NCBI RefSeq assembly: GCF_014636275.1
Contig: NZ_BMEB01000008.1
Coordinates: forward strand, 1-64,000
Length of the DNA: 64,000 nucleotides
Direction: 5' to 3'
Origin: Cellulomonas carbonis
GTDB taxonomy: Bacteria; Actinomycetota; Actinomycetes; Actinomycetales; Cellulomonadaceae
Position 1 is the stretch's first letter; each line of letters opens with the position of its first letter. Positions 24,646 to 34,975 of the stretch are shown piece after piece. Below the pieces are notes generated by a model. It ran no database searches. It saw nothing but the letters and a program-made list of their open reading frames with translations, and was not told where the DNA came from. Both the position numbers and the translations under genes were made by a program.

Positions 24646-24680
24646 CACGCCGACGACGTCACACAGGGGGAAGGCCAACC

Positions 24681-25706
24681 ATGACACCCGCCATGACACG
24701 CCGGGCGGCGCTGCCCGGCGCACTCGCGCTCCTGCTCGCCCTCGCCGCGTGCGGCGGCGGTTCCACGGGCCCCGACGACGGGACCACCGGCGACGAGGAG
24801 CCGGGTCCGCTCCAGGCCTACTTCGAGCAGATCTACGGCGCGTGGGACGAGGAGAGCTCGAACGCGCAGCAGATGCGGGTCGAGGAGATCACCGCGGAGT
24901 GCATGAGCGAGCAGGGCTTCGAGTACGTCCCGGTCGACTGGTCGCAGGCGGGCGGCGGGACGGTCGTCGACGAGGACCTCGAGTGGGGCACGCCCGAGTT
25001 CGCGGCCGAGTACGGGTACGGCATCACGACGCAGCCCGGCGCGACCGAGGAGCCGCTCCCGGAGGAGCCGGTCGACGAGTTCGTCGACCCGAACTCGGAG
25101 TACGTCGAGGCCATGACCGAGGGCGAGCGCGAGGCCTACTACCTCGCGCTGCACGGCGACCTCTACGCGGACGAGACCAGCGGCGAGGAGATCGAGTACG
25201 ACTGGACGCGTGCCGGCTGCCAGGGGGCCGCGCAGCACGAGGTGTACGAGAGCACGGGGCTCGACGCGGAGCAGACCGCCGCGCTCGAGGACGAGATGAG
25301 CACCATGTGGGAGTCGATCCAGACCGACTCGCGCATCACCGGGCTCGACGAGGAGTGGTCCTCCTGCCTCGCGGACAAGGGCTTCACGGGGTACGCCAAG
25401 ATCGGTGACCCCGAGACGCAGCTGTCCGAGCGCTCCAACGCCGTGTACGAGGAGGTCTACGGCGAGATGGACGAGGAGCTCACCGAGGACGAGTACGCCG
25501 CGCTCGAGGAGGAGGTGCAGGCGCGCCTCGCCGAGCTGACCGCCGAGGAGATCGAGATCGCGGTCGCCGACGTCGGCTGCCGCGAGGAGGTCCGGTACGA
25601 CGAGGTCCAGCGCGAGGTCTCCGCCGAGTACGAGCAGGAGTTCGTCGACGCGCACAAGGACGAGCTCGACGCGTGGGTCGAGGCGGCCAAGGCGGCGCGG
25701 GAGTGA
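24681..25706 (+). CDS. Acidic lipoprotein of unknown function, first gene of an ABC efflux operon
   Basis: A 341-residue protein with a type II signal peptide and lipobox LAAC at about residues 22-25, followed by a Gly/Asp/Glu linker. The mature protein is very acidic and has four further Cys in recurring settings: AECMSEQGFEYVP, RAGCQG, SSCLADKGFTGY and VGCREEVRYD, suggesting two half-repeats joined by disulfides. I do not recognise the family. Its stop overlaps the adaptor gene start as GTGA. It is therefore coupled to a MacAB-like exporter and may be a cell-surface partner or sensor of it. Confidence 0.75.
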   Translation: MTPAMTRRAALPGALALLLALAACGGGSTGPDDGTTGDEEPGPLQAYFEQIYGAWDEESSNAQQMRVEEITAECMSEQGFEYVPVDWSQAGGGTVVDEDLEWGTPEFAAEYGYGITTQPGATEEPLPEEPVDEFVDPNSEYVEAMTEGEREAYYLALHGDLYADETSGEEIEYDWTRAGCQGAAQHEVYESTGLDAEQTAALEDEMSTMWESIQTDSRITGLDEEWSSCLADKGFTGYAKIGDPETQLSERSNAVYEEVYGEMDEELTEDEYAALEEEVQARLAELTAEEIEIAVADVGCREEVRYDEVQREVSAEYEQEFVDAHKDELDAWVEAAKAARE

Positions 25707-27268
25707 CCGCACGGTCCACCCGCACGATCACGGTCCTCGCCGTCACCGCGGTCGTCAGCCTCGGCGCGGGCCTGGGGCTGGGGCGGCTCGTCGTGTCGCC
25801 GGCCGAGGCGGCCGCGAACGCGGCACCGCCCGAGGCCGGGCCGATCACGGTCCCCGTCGAGCGGCGCATGCTGAGCAACGACGTCGTCCTGCGCGGGGAC
25901 GTCCTCTACGAGGACCCGACCGAGGTCCGGCTCGAGACGGGCGACCTGGGGGGCCCGGCGGTCGTGACCGGGCAGGTCCCGGAGGTGGGTGCGGAGATCG
26001 CCGCCGGCGCCGTCGTCCTCGAGATCACCGGTCGACCGGTCATCGCGCTGACCGGTGAGCTGCCGGTCTACCGCACGCTGCGCGCCGGCGTCGCAGGTCC
26101 CGACGTCGTCCAGCTCAAGGCGGCACTGGCCGAGCTGGGCATCTCGGCGGGCGACCCCGCCTCCGACGTGTACGACTCGGGGACCGCGGCCGCGGTCGCC
26201 GAGCTCTACGCGCGGGTCGGGTACCCGGCCCCGGGGACGGACGACGAGACCGAGGCGGCGCTGTCCGCAGCCACCGAGGGCGTGCGCGGCGCCGAGGAGC
26301 AGCTCGCCGCGGCCCGACGTGACCTCGCCCAGGCGTCCGCGGGTGCGCCGTCGTCCGAGCGGGCGCAGCGCCAGGCGGACCTCGACAGCGCGCGGTTCGA
26401 GCTCCAGCAGGCCGAGAGCTGCGTGCCCGGCGAGGCCCGGGAGTGCGACCCGGCCGACGTCGTGCGGGCGCGGGGCGCGGTCACCGTGGCGGAGGCCGCG
26501 CTCGCCGAGGTCAGCGCGGCGCCCGACACGAGCGCGCAGCGCGCGGGCGTCGACGCGGCCCGCCGGGCGCTCGACGCGGCCGAGGCCGACCTCGCGGAGG
26601 CGCGGCTCGCGGGCCTGACGCCGTTGCCCGCCGGCGAGGTCGTCTACCTGCCCACGACGCCCCGCCGCGTCGACACGGTCGACGTCCAGCGTGGCAGCGT
26701 CCTCGCGGGCGGTGCCGCGATGCGGGTCTCCGGTGCGCGCCTGCAGATCGCGGGCACCGTCTCCGCAGCGGACGCCGAGCTGCTCGAGGTCGGCTCACCC
26801 GCCGTGATCGCGGCGCCCGACGGCAGCGAGGTGACGGGAACGGTTGAGGAGGTGGGCGGCGGCGAGGACGACGCCGCGGGCGAGGGTGAGGGCGACCAAC
26901 CGGGTGCGGGTCGCACGCGCGTGGTCGTCGTGCCCACCCAGATCACCGAGGAGCAGCGGGCGATGCTCCAGGGCAGCAACGTGCGCATCACGATCCCGGT
27001 CACGTCGACCACCGAGGCGGTCCTCGCGGTCCCGCTCGCCGCGCTCGACACCGGACCCGGCGGCGAGGCGCGCGTCGACGTCCTCGACGACGACGGCGCG
27101 TCGTCGCTCGTGACCGTGCGCACGGGTCTCGCGGCCGACGGCTTCGTCGAGGTCACGGCGGTCGACGGCGAGCTCGCCGAGGGCGACCGCGTCGTCGTGG
27201 GCACCTCGGGCGAGGCGGCCGACGACGACGCGACCGGCGCCGACGAGGGCGGGGAGGACGGCGGGTGA
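25703..27268 (+). CDS. MacA/HlyD-like efflux adaptor with peptidoglycan-binding-like domain
   Basis: The 521-residue protein has one N-terminal membrane span (about 9-30). An HlyD-like barrel/lipoyl region (VLRGDVLYEDPTEV, PEVGAEIAAGAVVLEI) follows, then a PG_binding_1-like insertion (GPDVVQLKAALAELGIS, about 125-175) and a coiled coil (about 190-305) containing a CVPGEARECDP loop. The returning barrel and C-terminal domain complete the fold. This is the usual build of actinobacterial adaptors for MacB-type ABC exporters. GTGA overlaps tie it to the lipoprotein and ATPase genes. Confidence 0.85.
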   Translation: MTARSTRTITVLAVTAVVSLGAGLGLGRLVVSPAEAAANAAPPEAGPITVPVERRMLSNDVVLRGDVLYEDPTEVRLETGDLGGPAVVTGQVPEVGAEIAAGAVVLEITGRPVIALTGELPVYRTLRAGVAGPDVVQLKAALAELGISAGDPASDVYDSGTAAAVAELYARVGYPAPGTDDETEAALSAATEGVRGAEEQLAAARRDLAQASAGAPSSERAQRQADLDSARFELQQAESCVPGEARECDPADVVRARGAVTVAEAALAEVSAAPDTSAQRAGVDAARRALDAAEADLAEARLAGLTPLPAGEVVYLPTTPRRVDTVDVQRGSVLAGGAAMRVSGARLQIAGTVSAADAELLEVGSPAVIAAPDGSEVTGTVEEVGGGEDDAAGEGEGDQPGAGRTRVVVVPTQITEEQRAMLQGSNVRITIPVTSTTEAVLAVPLAALDTGPGGEARVDVLDDDGASSLVTVRTGLAADGFVEVTAVDGELAEGDRVVVGTSGEAADDDATGADEGGEDGG

Positions 27269-27990
27269 CGGCTCCCACGACCGAGCCCGCCGCCCCCACG
27301 CCCGCAGCCGCCCACGAGCCGCCCGTCATCGAGCTGCGCGACCTGCGCCGGACGTTCCCCGGCGAGCCGCCCGTCGAGGCGCTGCGGGGCGTGGACCTCA
27401 CCGTGCACCGCGGCGACTACGTCTCCGTGGTCGGGCCGTCCGGTTCCGGCAAGTCGACGCTCCTGCACATCCTCGGGCTGCTCGACCGGCCGACGGCGGG
27501 CGACTACGTCCTCGACGGCGTGCCCACGCGCGAGCTGTCCGAGCAGGACCGCTCGCGGCTGCGCGGCGGGCGCATCGGGTTCGTGTTCCAGTCGTTCCAC
27601 CTGCTCCCCCACCGCTCGGTGCTCGACAACGTGCTGCTCGCGACGCTGTACAGCGGCGTCCCGCGCGCGACGCGCCGGACGCGCGCGCTCGCCGCGCTCG
27701 AGCGGGTCGGCATGTCGCACCGGCTCGACTTCCTGCCGCCCGTGCTGTCGGGCGGCGAGCGGCAGCGGGTGGCCGTCGCGCGGGCCGTCGTCACGTCGCC
27801 CGACGTGCTGCTCGCCGACGAGCCGACCGGGAACCTGGACTCGAGCAACTCCGCGGGCGTGCTGGACCTCTTCGACGAGCTGCACCGCGACGGGCTGACG
27901 CTCGTGGTGATCACGCACGACGACGTCGTGTCGGCGCACGCGCGCCGCCGCGTGCGGATCTCCGACGGCCTGCTCGACGAGGTCGCGTGA
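27265..27990 (+). CDS. ABC transporter ATP-binding protein, MacB/LolD type
   Basis: A 241-residue ATPase with Walker A GPSGSGKST, Q-loop FVFQSFHLLPHRS, signature LSGGERQRVAVARA, Walker B VLLADEPTGNLDS and switch His ITHDD. The LNLD-type Walker B extension and length fit the lipoprotein/macrolide-exporter class. It energises the permease encoded next; both junctions are GTGA overlaps. A 25-residue Pro/Ala-rich N-terminal extension precedes the fold. Confidence 0.92.
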   Translation: MTAPTTEPAAPTPAAAHEPPVIELRDLRRTFPGEPPVEALRGVDLTVHRGDYVSVVGPSGSGKSTLLHILGLLDRPTAGDYVLDGVPTRELSEQDRSRLRGGRIGFVFQSFHLLPHRSVLDNVLLATLYSGVPRATRRTRALAALERVGMSHRLDFLPPVLSGGERQRVAVARAVVTSPDVLLADEPTGNLDSSNSAGVLDLFDELHRDGLTLVVITHDDVVSAHARRRVRISDGLLDEVA

Positions 27991-29369
27991 GCGCGCCCGC
28001 GGGGCAGCGGACCCGTCGGCCGGGTCTGCTGCCCGGGACGCGCACCGCGCTCGGCCGCGCCGCGGGCCGGCTGCGCCGGCTCCCGCGGTCGGTGCGCGCC
28101 GCACCCGGCGCGGTCCGCGGCGTCCCGGCCTCCGTCCGCGCCGCGCTGAGCGGCGACCGGTTCGGCCCGCGCGACCTGCTCGCCGAGGCCGCGCACGGCG
28201 TCGGGTCACGACCCGGCCGCCTCCTCCTCACGATCATCGGCACGGTGCTCGGCATCGGGTCGCTCGTCGTGACCCTCGGGCTCGCCCAGACCGCGGCGGG
28301 TCAGATCGCGCAGCAGTTCGACGCCGCCGCCTCGACGCGCGTCGTCGTCGAGCCGTCGACGTCGCGCGGCCAGGGCGGCGAGCGCGCGACCGGGCGGATC
28401 CCGTGGGACGTCGAGGACCGGCTCGGTCGGATCGCGGGCGTCGACCAGGTCGGTGCGCTCGGCGCGGTCGACATCGGCGGAGCGCGCGTCGCCACCGTGC
28501 TGGTCAACGACCCCTCGGTGACACCGACGACCCCACCCGCGGTGGTCGCCGCGACGCCCGGTCTGCTGGACGCGCTGAGCGGGCGCGTCGTCACGGGACG
28601 CTGGTTCGACGCCGGCCACGACGCGCGCGCCGACCGCGTCGTCGTGCTCGGGGCGCGCGCCGCGACGCGGCTCGGCATCCACCGCGTGGACCGGCAGCCG
28701 GCCGTGCTGATCGACGAGCGCCCGTACACCGTCATCGGGATCGTCGACGACGTCGCCCGGCGCAGCGACCTGCTCGACGCCGTCGTCCTGCCGCTGGGCA
28801 CCGCGCGCGCGGACTTCCGGGTCGCGTCGCTCGAGCAGGCGCACGTGCGCATCGCCGTCGGCGCGGGGCCCGTCGTCGGCGAGCAGGCGCCGCTCGCCCT
28901 CGCGCCCAACGCGCCCGAGACGATCCAGGCGCAGGTGCCGCCGCCGCCCAGCGCTGTCCGCGAGGGCGTCCAGGGCGACGTCAACGCGATCTTCCTGGCC
29001 CTCGCCGCCGTCGCGCTGCTCGTCGGCGGGCTCGGGATCGCGAACGTCACGCTCCTGTCCGTCCGCGAGCGCATGGGCGAGATCGGCCTGCGCCGGGCCC
29101 TCGGCGCGACGACGCGGCACATCGTGCAGCAGTTCCTCGCCGAGTCCGCGGTGATCGGGCTCCTCGGCGGCCTCATCGGGGCCGCGCTGGGTGTCGGTGT
29201 CGTCGTGGCGGTCTCGGTCGCACGGGCCTGGACGCCGATCCTCGACACGGGGCTCGTGGTGGTGTGCGCGCTCCTCGGCCTGGTCACCGGGCTGCTCGCC
29301 GGCGCCTACCCCGCGCTGCGCGCCGCACGCACCGAGCCGATCGCCGCGCTGCGGGGCACTCCTGGGTGA
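27987..29369 (+). CDS. MacB-type ABC transporter permease
   Basis: The 460-residue permease has a 65-residue Arg/Ala-rich cytosolic lead, a first span near residues 80-105, and a large extracytoplasmic MacB periplasmic core domain (about 110-320). Three C-terminal FtsX spans carry IRERMGEIGLRRALGAT-like VRERMGEIGLRRALGATTR between them. It forms an exporter with the two upstream genes, using the mechanotransmission mechanism known for the class. Substrate is unknown; peptides, lipids or antibiotics are all possible. Confidence 0.9.
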   Translation: MSAPAGQRTRRPGLLPGTRTALGRAAGRLRRLPRSVRAAPGAVRGVPASVRAALSGDRFGPRDLLAEAAHGVGSRPGRLLLTIIGTVLGIGSLVVTLGLAQTAAGQIAQQFDAAASTRVVVEPSTSRGQGGERATGRIPWDVEDRLGRIAGVDQVGALGAVDIGGARVATVLVNDPSVTPTTPPAVVAATPGLLDALSGRVVTGRWFDAGHDARADRVVVLGARAATRLGIHRVDRQPAVLIDERPYTVIGIVDDVARRSDLLDAVVLPLGTARADFRVASLEQAHVRIAVGAGPVVGEQAPLALAPNAPETIQAQVPPPPSAVREGVQGDVNAIFLALAAVALLVGGLGIANVTLLSVRERMGEIGLRRALGATTRHIVQQFLAESAVIGLLGGLIGAALGVGVVVAVSVARAWTPILDTGLVVVCALLGLVTGLLAGAYPALRAARTEPIAALRGTPG

Positions 29370-29437
29370 CCCCTGGGTGAGCCCTGGATGAGCCCGGGTC
29401 GAGCCCTGCCCCCCCGGTTGTCGCGCGGGTCGGCGGG

Positions 29438-30022
29438 TCAGGACGGCTCGTCGCGCCGCGGGAGGCGCGCCGCGTCCTCGTGGCCCATGAGGAAGAGCGA
29501 GTAGGGCGTCCCGCCCGGCTCGGGCGGCAGGTCGGCGAGCTCCTGGAGCACCTCGGCGAGGCGCCGCTTCGCGAGGTCCCAGCCCTCCTGCCCGAGCCTG
29601 ACCCCGAGCCGGGCACCCCAGACCGTGCCGGGGTCGGCCTCGGCGAGCTCCTCGAGGAACGCGTCGACGAGGACGCGGTACGAGCCCGGGATCTCGGGGG
29701 CGTCCCACGACTTCCGGGTCGACAGGTACGGCACCTCGCGCGCGCCGCGGGCACCGCGCCGCTCCTCCTGGGCCGCGAGGAAGCCGCGCTCGGCGAGCAT
29801 GCGCACGTGGTGGAACGTCGACGCCGGCGACCGCCCGAGGCGTGCCGCGATCTCCTTGTTGGTGAGCGCCTCGTCGAGGCACAGCCGCAGGATCCGCATG
29901 CGGACCACCGACGCGAGCGCGCGCGCGTCCGCGTCGATCGACCCGCCGGCGGGCTCGCGGTCGCCGTCCCCCGGGGGCCGGGGCTCGTCGGGCGGCACCG
30001 CGGCGGCGTCGTCGGTCGGCAT
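29438..30022 (-). CDS. ArsR-like winged-helix transcriptional regulator
   Basis: A 194-residue protein with an acidic Pro-rich N-terminus and a winged helix-turn-helix at about residues 38-100 (VRMRILRLCLDEALTNKEIAARLGRSPASTFHHVRMLAERGFL). The C-terminal helical part carries EVPYLSTRKSWD and LAEVLQELADLP. It lies between the two efflux operons and is divergent from the second, so it is a candidate regulator of one or both. TACAGT at 30034-30029 ends six bases before the ATG, a strong leaderless arrangement. Confidence 0.85.
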   Translation of the reverse strand: MPTDDAAAVPPDEPRPPGDGDREPAGGSIDADARALASVVRMRILRLCLDEALTNKEIAARLGRSPASTFHHVRMLAERGFLAAQEERRGARGAREVPYLSTRKSWDAPEIPGSYRVLVDAFLEELAEADPGTVWGARLGVRLGQEGWDLAKRRLAEVLQELADLPPEPGGTPYSLFLMGHEDAARLPRRDEPS

Positions 30023-30173
30023 GCCTGAACTGTACGGACGACACACGGACGGTCCCTGTCCCGGGTGACCTGCGCGCCGATAGCGTTCGTCCGGCAGCGG
30101 TTGCGCACCGGACGGACCTGTGCGTGGGGGCCCGTCCGCGACTCCTCCCGCCTGCACGGCACCGAGGAGCCCC

Positions 30174-31171
30174 ATGGTCGTCGCCCGTCGCATCGTCTTC
30201 CCCGCGCTGCGCCTCGTCGTGTGGACCGTCATCGCGGTCGCGCTCGTGAAGATCGCGTTCACCGGGTCGGAGGTCGTGGCGAGCGAGAGCCCGCTCGAGC
30301 CGGGGATCACGGTCACCGAGTCGCACGTCACCGTGACGACCGGGAGCATCGCGAACGTCGTGACGGTGCCGGGCACCGTGACCGCCGACCCGCCCGTGCC
30401 CGTCCGCGCGACCGGTGCGGGCACGGTCCACGCTCTGCTGGCGCCGGAGGGTCAGCGGGTCGAGGCCGGCGCGGCGCTGCTCGAGGTCCGCACGGAGACC
30501 CCCGTCGAGCCGACCGTGCGGACCGACCCGGAGACCGGCGAGCAGACGGTCGTCGAGCGCAGGCCCAAGGTCACGCGCCAGACGGTCACCGCCCCGGTCG
30601 CCGGGACCGTCCACCACGACGTCCTCGCGGGGCAGGTCGTGTCGGTCGGCGACACCGTGGGCTCGATCTCGCCCGGGACCCTCTCGGTGACCGGCACGCT
30701 CACGCCCGACCAGCAGTACCGCCTCATCTCGGCGCCGGGTGAGGCGACCGTGACGCTCAAGGGCGGACCCGCGCCGTTCACCTGCACGGGGCTGCGCATC
30801 GGGCCCGCGGCCCAGGACGCCGCGGCGCCGGTCGAGGGCGACCCGTCGGCGCCGGCGCCCTCCGGGGCGGTGCGGTGCTCGGTCCCGCCCGACGTCACGG
30901 CGTTCGCGGGCCTCGGTGCCGACCTCAGCATCGCGAACGGCACCGCCGAGGGCGCACTCGTCGTGCCGGTCACCGCCGTCCGCGGGTCGTACCAGAACGG
31001 CGACGTCTGGGTGGTCGGCGACGACGGCGCCGCGCAGGAGCGGCGCGTCGCGCTGGGCCTGACCGACGGCACGGTCGTCCAGGTCACGGAGGGCCTCGCC
31101 GAGGGCGACACGGTGCTGGAGTTCGCGCCGGGCGCCGAGGTCCCCGAGTGCGACCCCATGACGGGCTGCTG

Positions 31172-31172
<1 letters not shown>
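30174..31172 (+). CDS. Short efflux adaptor (MacA/HlyD-like), second ABC exporter
   Basis: The 332-residue protein has an N-terminal span (about 9-30) and a lipoyl-like half with GTVTADPPVPVRATGAGTV and APVAGTVHHDVLAGQVVSVGD. A C-terminal part follows with QNGDVWVVGDDGAAQERRVALGLTDG and LAEGDTVLEF, typical of MacA-type ends. Unlike the first adaptor it lacks a PG-binding insertion and a long coiled coil, and it ends in CDPMTGC, with two more Cys in the third quarter. GAGGAG lies five bases before the ATG. It overlaps the ATPase start by one base (TGATG). Confidence 0.8.
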
Positions 31173-31911
<739 letters not shown>

Positions 31912-31915
<4 letters not shown>

Positions 31916-33123
31916 CGGGCCTCGTCTCGGCGGTCGTCGAGGCGTGGGACGAGCTGCGGATCCACAAGGTCCGGGTGCTGCTCGCTCTCGTCGGCGTCGC
32001 CGTCGCGGTGTGCGCGATCACGGGCATCACGGCCGCCGCGCAGATGCTCACGCAGACCGTGCGCGAGCAGTCCGAGCGCGACGGCGGACGCGACCTCACG
32101 CTGACGGTCAACCTGTACCCCGCCGGGGCGACCGAGGCGCCGCCACCGGCCGCTGCGTACGTCGACGCGTACCGCGACCTCGTCGAGCGGTACGAGGTCG
32201 AGTACGCGTCGCTGGACATGTGGACGCAGCTGCCGGTCCGATTGCCCGAGGGGCGGATGCTCGTCGAGGGGCAGGTCGTCGAGGCGGACTACGGCGTGAT
32301 CCACCGCGTGCAGCCGGTGCAGGGCCGCTGGTTCACGGACGGGGACGCCGCGCTCTACGCGCCGACCGTCGTCGTCAACGAGACGTTCCTGCGCATGCTC
32401 GGCGCGACGGACCTGTCCGTGCCGCCCACGGTCCTCCTGGGCGGTGACGAGCCCGTGCTCGCGACCGTCGTCGGCGTCGTCGCCGACCGCTGGTCGCAGG
32501 AGAGCCCCCGTGCGTTCGTCCTGCACGCGCAGTACGAGCGCTGGCAGCTCGCCGCGTCGGCCGAGGAGATGGGCTGGAACATCCCGAGCCTGCGCATCTG
32601 GGTGCCGCCCGCGATGGGCGACGAGGTCACGGACGCGGTCCGGCGCGACCTCGCCGCGGCGGTCCCCGGGACGCAGGTCGACGTCTGGCCGTCGACGGCC
32701 GACTTCAGCGTGCTGGACGGCGGCGCGCGGTGGGTCGTCCTCGGCATCGGGGCCTTCACGCTGCTGCTCGGCGGGCTGGGGCTGCTCAACATCTCGCTCG
32801 TGACGGTGCGCTACCGGATCCGCGAGATCGGCATCCGGCGCAGCTTCGGCGCCACGTCGGGCCGGGTGTTCTTCGGCGTCCTCATGGAGTCCGTCGTCGC
32901 GACGGTCGTCGCGGGGGCGGTCGGGGTCGTGCTCGCCGTCGCGATCCTGTCGGCGGTGCCGTTCGAGGTCGTCCTCGGGACGCCGCTGCAGGAGCCGCCG
33001 CCGTTCCCCGTCTCCGCGGCGGTGACCGGCATGGTGTGCGCCACGGCGGTCGGCGCGCTCGCCGGCCTCGTGCCCGCCGTCGTGGCGGTGCGGGTCAAGG
33101 TCATCGACGCGATCCGCTACTGA
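31912..33123 (+). CDS. MacB-type ABC transporter permease (second system)
   Basis: The 403-residue permease has a first span at about 22-45, an extracytoplasmic core domain (about 50-270, including DVWPSTADFSV), and three C-terminal FtsX spans with VRYRIREIGIRRSFGAT between the first two. It is shorter than the first system's permease because it lacks the Arg-rich N-terminal lead. The start is the GTG overlapping the ATPase stop. Substrate unknown. Confidence 0.88.
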
Positions 33124-33186
33124 CCCGGGCGGTGAACCGCCTCACACCCGGCCCCCGAGGGGACGACGACGGCGCGGTCGCGTTCC

Positions 33187-33192
33187 TATGGT
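33187..33192 (+). promoter_or_regulatory. -10 hexamer TATGGT of a leaderless MscS gene
   Basis: TATGGT ends seven bases before the ATG at 33200 and itself contains the upstream in-frame ATG at 33188. The promoter therefore argues against the longer start. Confidence 0.55.
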
Positions 33193-33199
33193 GGGGGTG

Positions 33200-34939
33200 A
33201 TGCCCCCTGCACCCGCCCTCCTCGCCCGCTCCCTGGCCGCCCCCGAGCCGAGCCCGAGCCCGTCGCCGTCCACCGAGGCGGTCGTCGAGGGCGCCACGTC
33301 GTTCCTGACGATCCTCGTCGCGGTCGCGGCGGCCCTGGTCCTCGCGCTCGTCGTCGCGGAGGTCGCCAAGGCGGTCACCCGGGCCGTCGGCCGCGGCCGG
33401 CCGACGGCGACGCACCTCGCCGCCCGCGCACGCCGACCGCTGCGGACCGTGCTCGCGGTCGTGTTCTCGTGGCTCGCGGTGCGCCTCGTCGTCGACGACC
33501 CGCCGTGGCGTGCGGGGGCCGAGCACGTCTTCCTCATCGCGACGATCGTCGCGGTCACCTGGCTGCTGGGGGCGCTCGTCGGGGTCGCCGCCGAGACCGC
33601 GCTCGGGCGGTACCGGACCGACGTGCCCGACAACCGCCGGGCGCGGAAGGTCCGGACGCAGGTCATGGTGCTGCGCCGCCTGACGGTGGCCGTGCTGACG
33701 GTGTGCGCGATCGCCGGCGTCCTCATGACGTTCGAGGGTGCGCGCGCGGCGGGAGCCGGGATCCTCGCGTCGGCGGGCCTGCTGTCGGTCGTCGCGGGCC
33801 TCGCCGCGCAGTCCTCGCTCGCGAACGTCTTCGCCGGCCTCCAGCTGGCCTTCACGGACGCGATCCGCGTCGACGACGTCGTCATCGTCGAGGGCGAGTG
33901 GGGCCGCATCGAGGAGATCACGCTCACGTACGTCGTCGTGCACGTGTGGGACGACCGGCGGCTCATCCTCCCCTCGACGTGGTTCACGACGACGCCGTTC
34001 CAGAACTGGACCCGCAAGGCGGCGGACCTGCTCGGCACGGTCGAGATCGACGTCGACTGGGAGGTCCCGGTCCCCGCGATGCGCGCCGAGCTCACGCGCC
34101 TGCTCGAGGCGAGCGACCTGTGGGACCGGCGGGTCGGCGTGCTCCAGGTGACCGACGCGACGAACGGCCTGGTCCGGGTCCGCGCCCTCGCGTCCGCCAA
34201 GGACGCCCCGACGCTGTTCGACCTGCGCTGCGCGGTGCGCGAGGGGCTCGTCGACTGGCTCCGGCGGGCGCACCCCGAGAGCCTGCCGCGCACGCGATGG
34301 GAGGTCGGGACGACGGCGGGGCCGCTCGCCCAGCCGCGCCTCCCGGACGAGGCCGCCGACGCGCGCGGCGCGGACGCCGACGCGGGGACGGGCGCCCAGC
34401 CGGGTGCCGAGCCGGGTGCCGGTGCAGGCCCGCTCGAGGACGGGCAGCGGGCTCCCGGCGGCACCGGTACCGACGACGCACAGGACGCCACCACCCCGAC
34501 CCGCCGGCGGCGGTCGCGCGACGACGCACCCTCGCACGGTCCGGCGCCCGGGCCTGAGGCCTCCCCCGGCCGGCCCTCGGTCACCGAGCCGGCTGCGGAC
34601 CCCGAGCGCACCGTCGTGCTGCCCGCCGTCGCCGCTCACGACCAGGGCGCCGTCCCGACGGAGTCCGACGCCGGAGGCGAGCCGGGGCCGCGTCCCAGCG
34701 GCGAGCACCCGACCACCGTCCGACGGAGGTCGATCAGCGAGGCGAGGACGATCGCACCGCGGCGCGTCGACGTCGACCCGACGTCGCGCCTGTTCACCGG
34801 CTCCCTGGACGGCGTACGGCGGTCCCAGGCCTTCACGGGACCGTCCGACGACGCACCCGACGACGACCTGCGCGGCGAGCGCGGCGAGCGCGCCGACCCC
34901 CGCCGGACGACGACCGGACCCGACGCGCCCGGCGAGTGA
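33200..34939 (+). CDS. MscS family mechanosensitive channel with long disordered tail
   Basis: A 579-residue protein. The N-terminal 350 residues hold spans at about 28-48, 75-95 and 108-130 and the pore helix and beta domain of MscS: GILASAGLLSVVAGLAAQSSLANVFAGLQL, then IRVDDVVIVEGEWGRIEEITLTYVVV (read in two parts) and an alpha/beta domain ending TRWEVG. The last 220 residues are Pro/Asp/Arg-rich and disordered. It relieves turgor on osmotic downshock. The ATG at 33200 fits a TATGGT hexamer seven bases upstream; ATG 33188 and GTG 33197 are alternatives. Confidence 0.85.
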   Translation: MPPAPALLARSLAAPEPSPSPSPSTEAVVEGATSFLTILVAVAAALVLALVVAEVAKAVTRAVGRGRPTATHLAARARRPLRTVLAVVFSWLAVRLVVDDPPWRAGAEHVFLIATIVAVTWLLGALVGVAAETALGRYRTDVPDNRRARKVRTQVMVLRRLTVAVLTVCAIAGVLMTFEGARAAGAGILASAGLLSVVAGLAAQSSLANVFAGLQLAFTDAIRVDDVVIVEGEWGRIEEITLTYVVVHVWDDRRLILPSTWFTTTPFQNWTRKAADLLGTVEIDVDWEVPVPAMRAELTRLLEASDLWDRRVGVLQVTDATNGLVRVRALASAKDAPTLFDLRCAVREGLVDWLRRAHPESLPRTRWEVGTTAGPLAQPRLPDEAADARGADADAGTGAQPGAEPGAGAGPLEDGQRAPGGTGTDDAQDATTPTRRRRSRDDAPSHGPAPGPEASPGRPSVTEPAADPERTVVLPAVAAHDQGAVPTESDAGGEPGPRPSGEHPTTVRRRSISEARTIAPRRVDVDPTSRLFTGSLDGVRRSQAFTGPSDDAPDDDLRGERGERADPRRTTTGPDAPGE

Positions 34940-34969
34940 TTGACACTTCCTGATCAGTACCGTCATGCT
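34940..34969 (+). promoter_or_regulatory. Promoter of the MFS gene with consensus -35
   Basis: A perfect TTGACA begins one base after the MscS stop codon; an 18-bp spacer containing the palindrome TGATCA precedes CATGCT (34964-34969), followed by six bases and the ATG at 34976. It is the best -35/-10 pair in the window and implies a leaderless mRNA. Confidence 0.7.
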
Positions 34970-34975
34970 CCCCGC

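Noticed and set aside
29360..29405. Degenerate 13-bp repeats (CCTGGGTGA-like) after the first permease
   Set aside because: Copies diverge quickly and no hairpin or site could be defined.
33127..33140. Hairpin GGCGGT-GA-ACCGCC after the second permease as a terminator
   Set aside because: The arms are only six bases with a two-base loop, too weak to claim as a terminator.
33188..33199. Longer start of the MscS gene at ATG 33188
   Set aside because: This ATG lies inside the TATGGT -10 hexamer; the ATG at 33200 has leaderless spacing.
34940..34975. TTG start for the MFS transporter
   Set aside because: The TTG is part of a consensus -35 element and the extra residues are not typical of the family.
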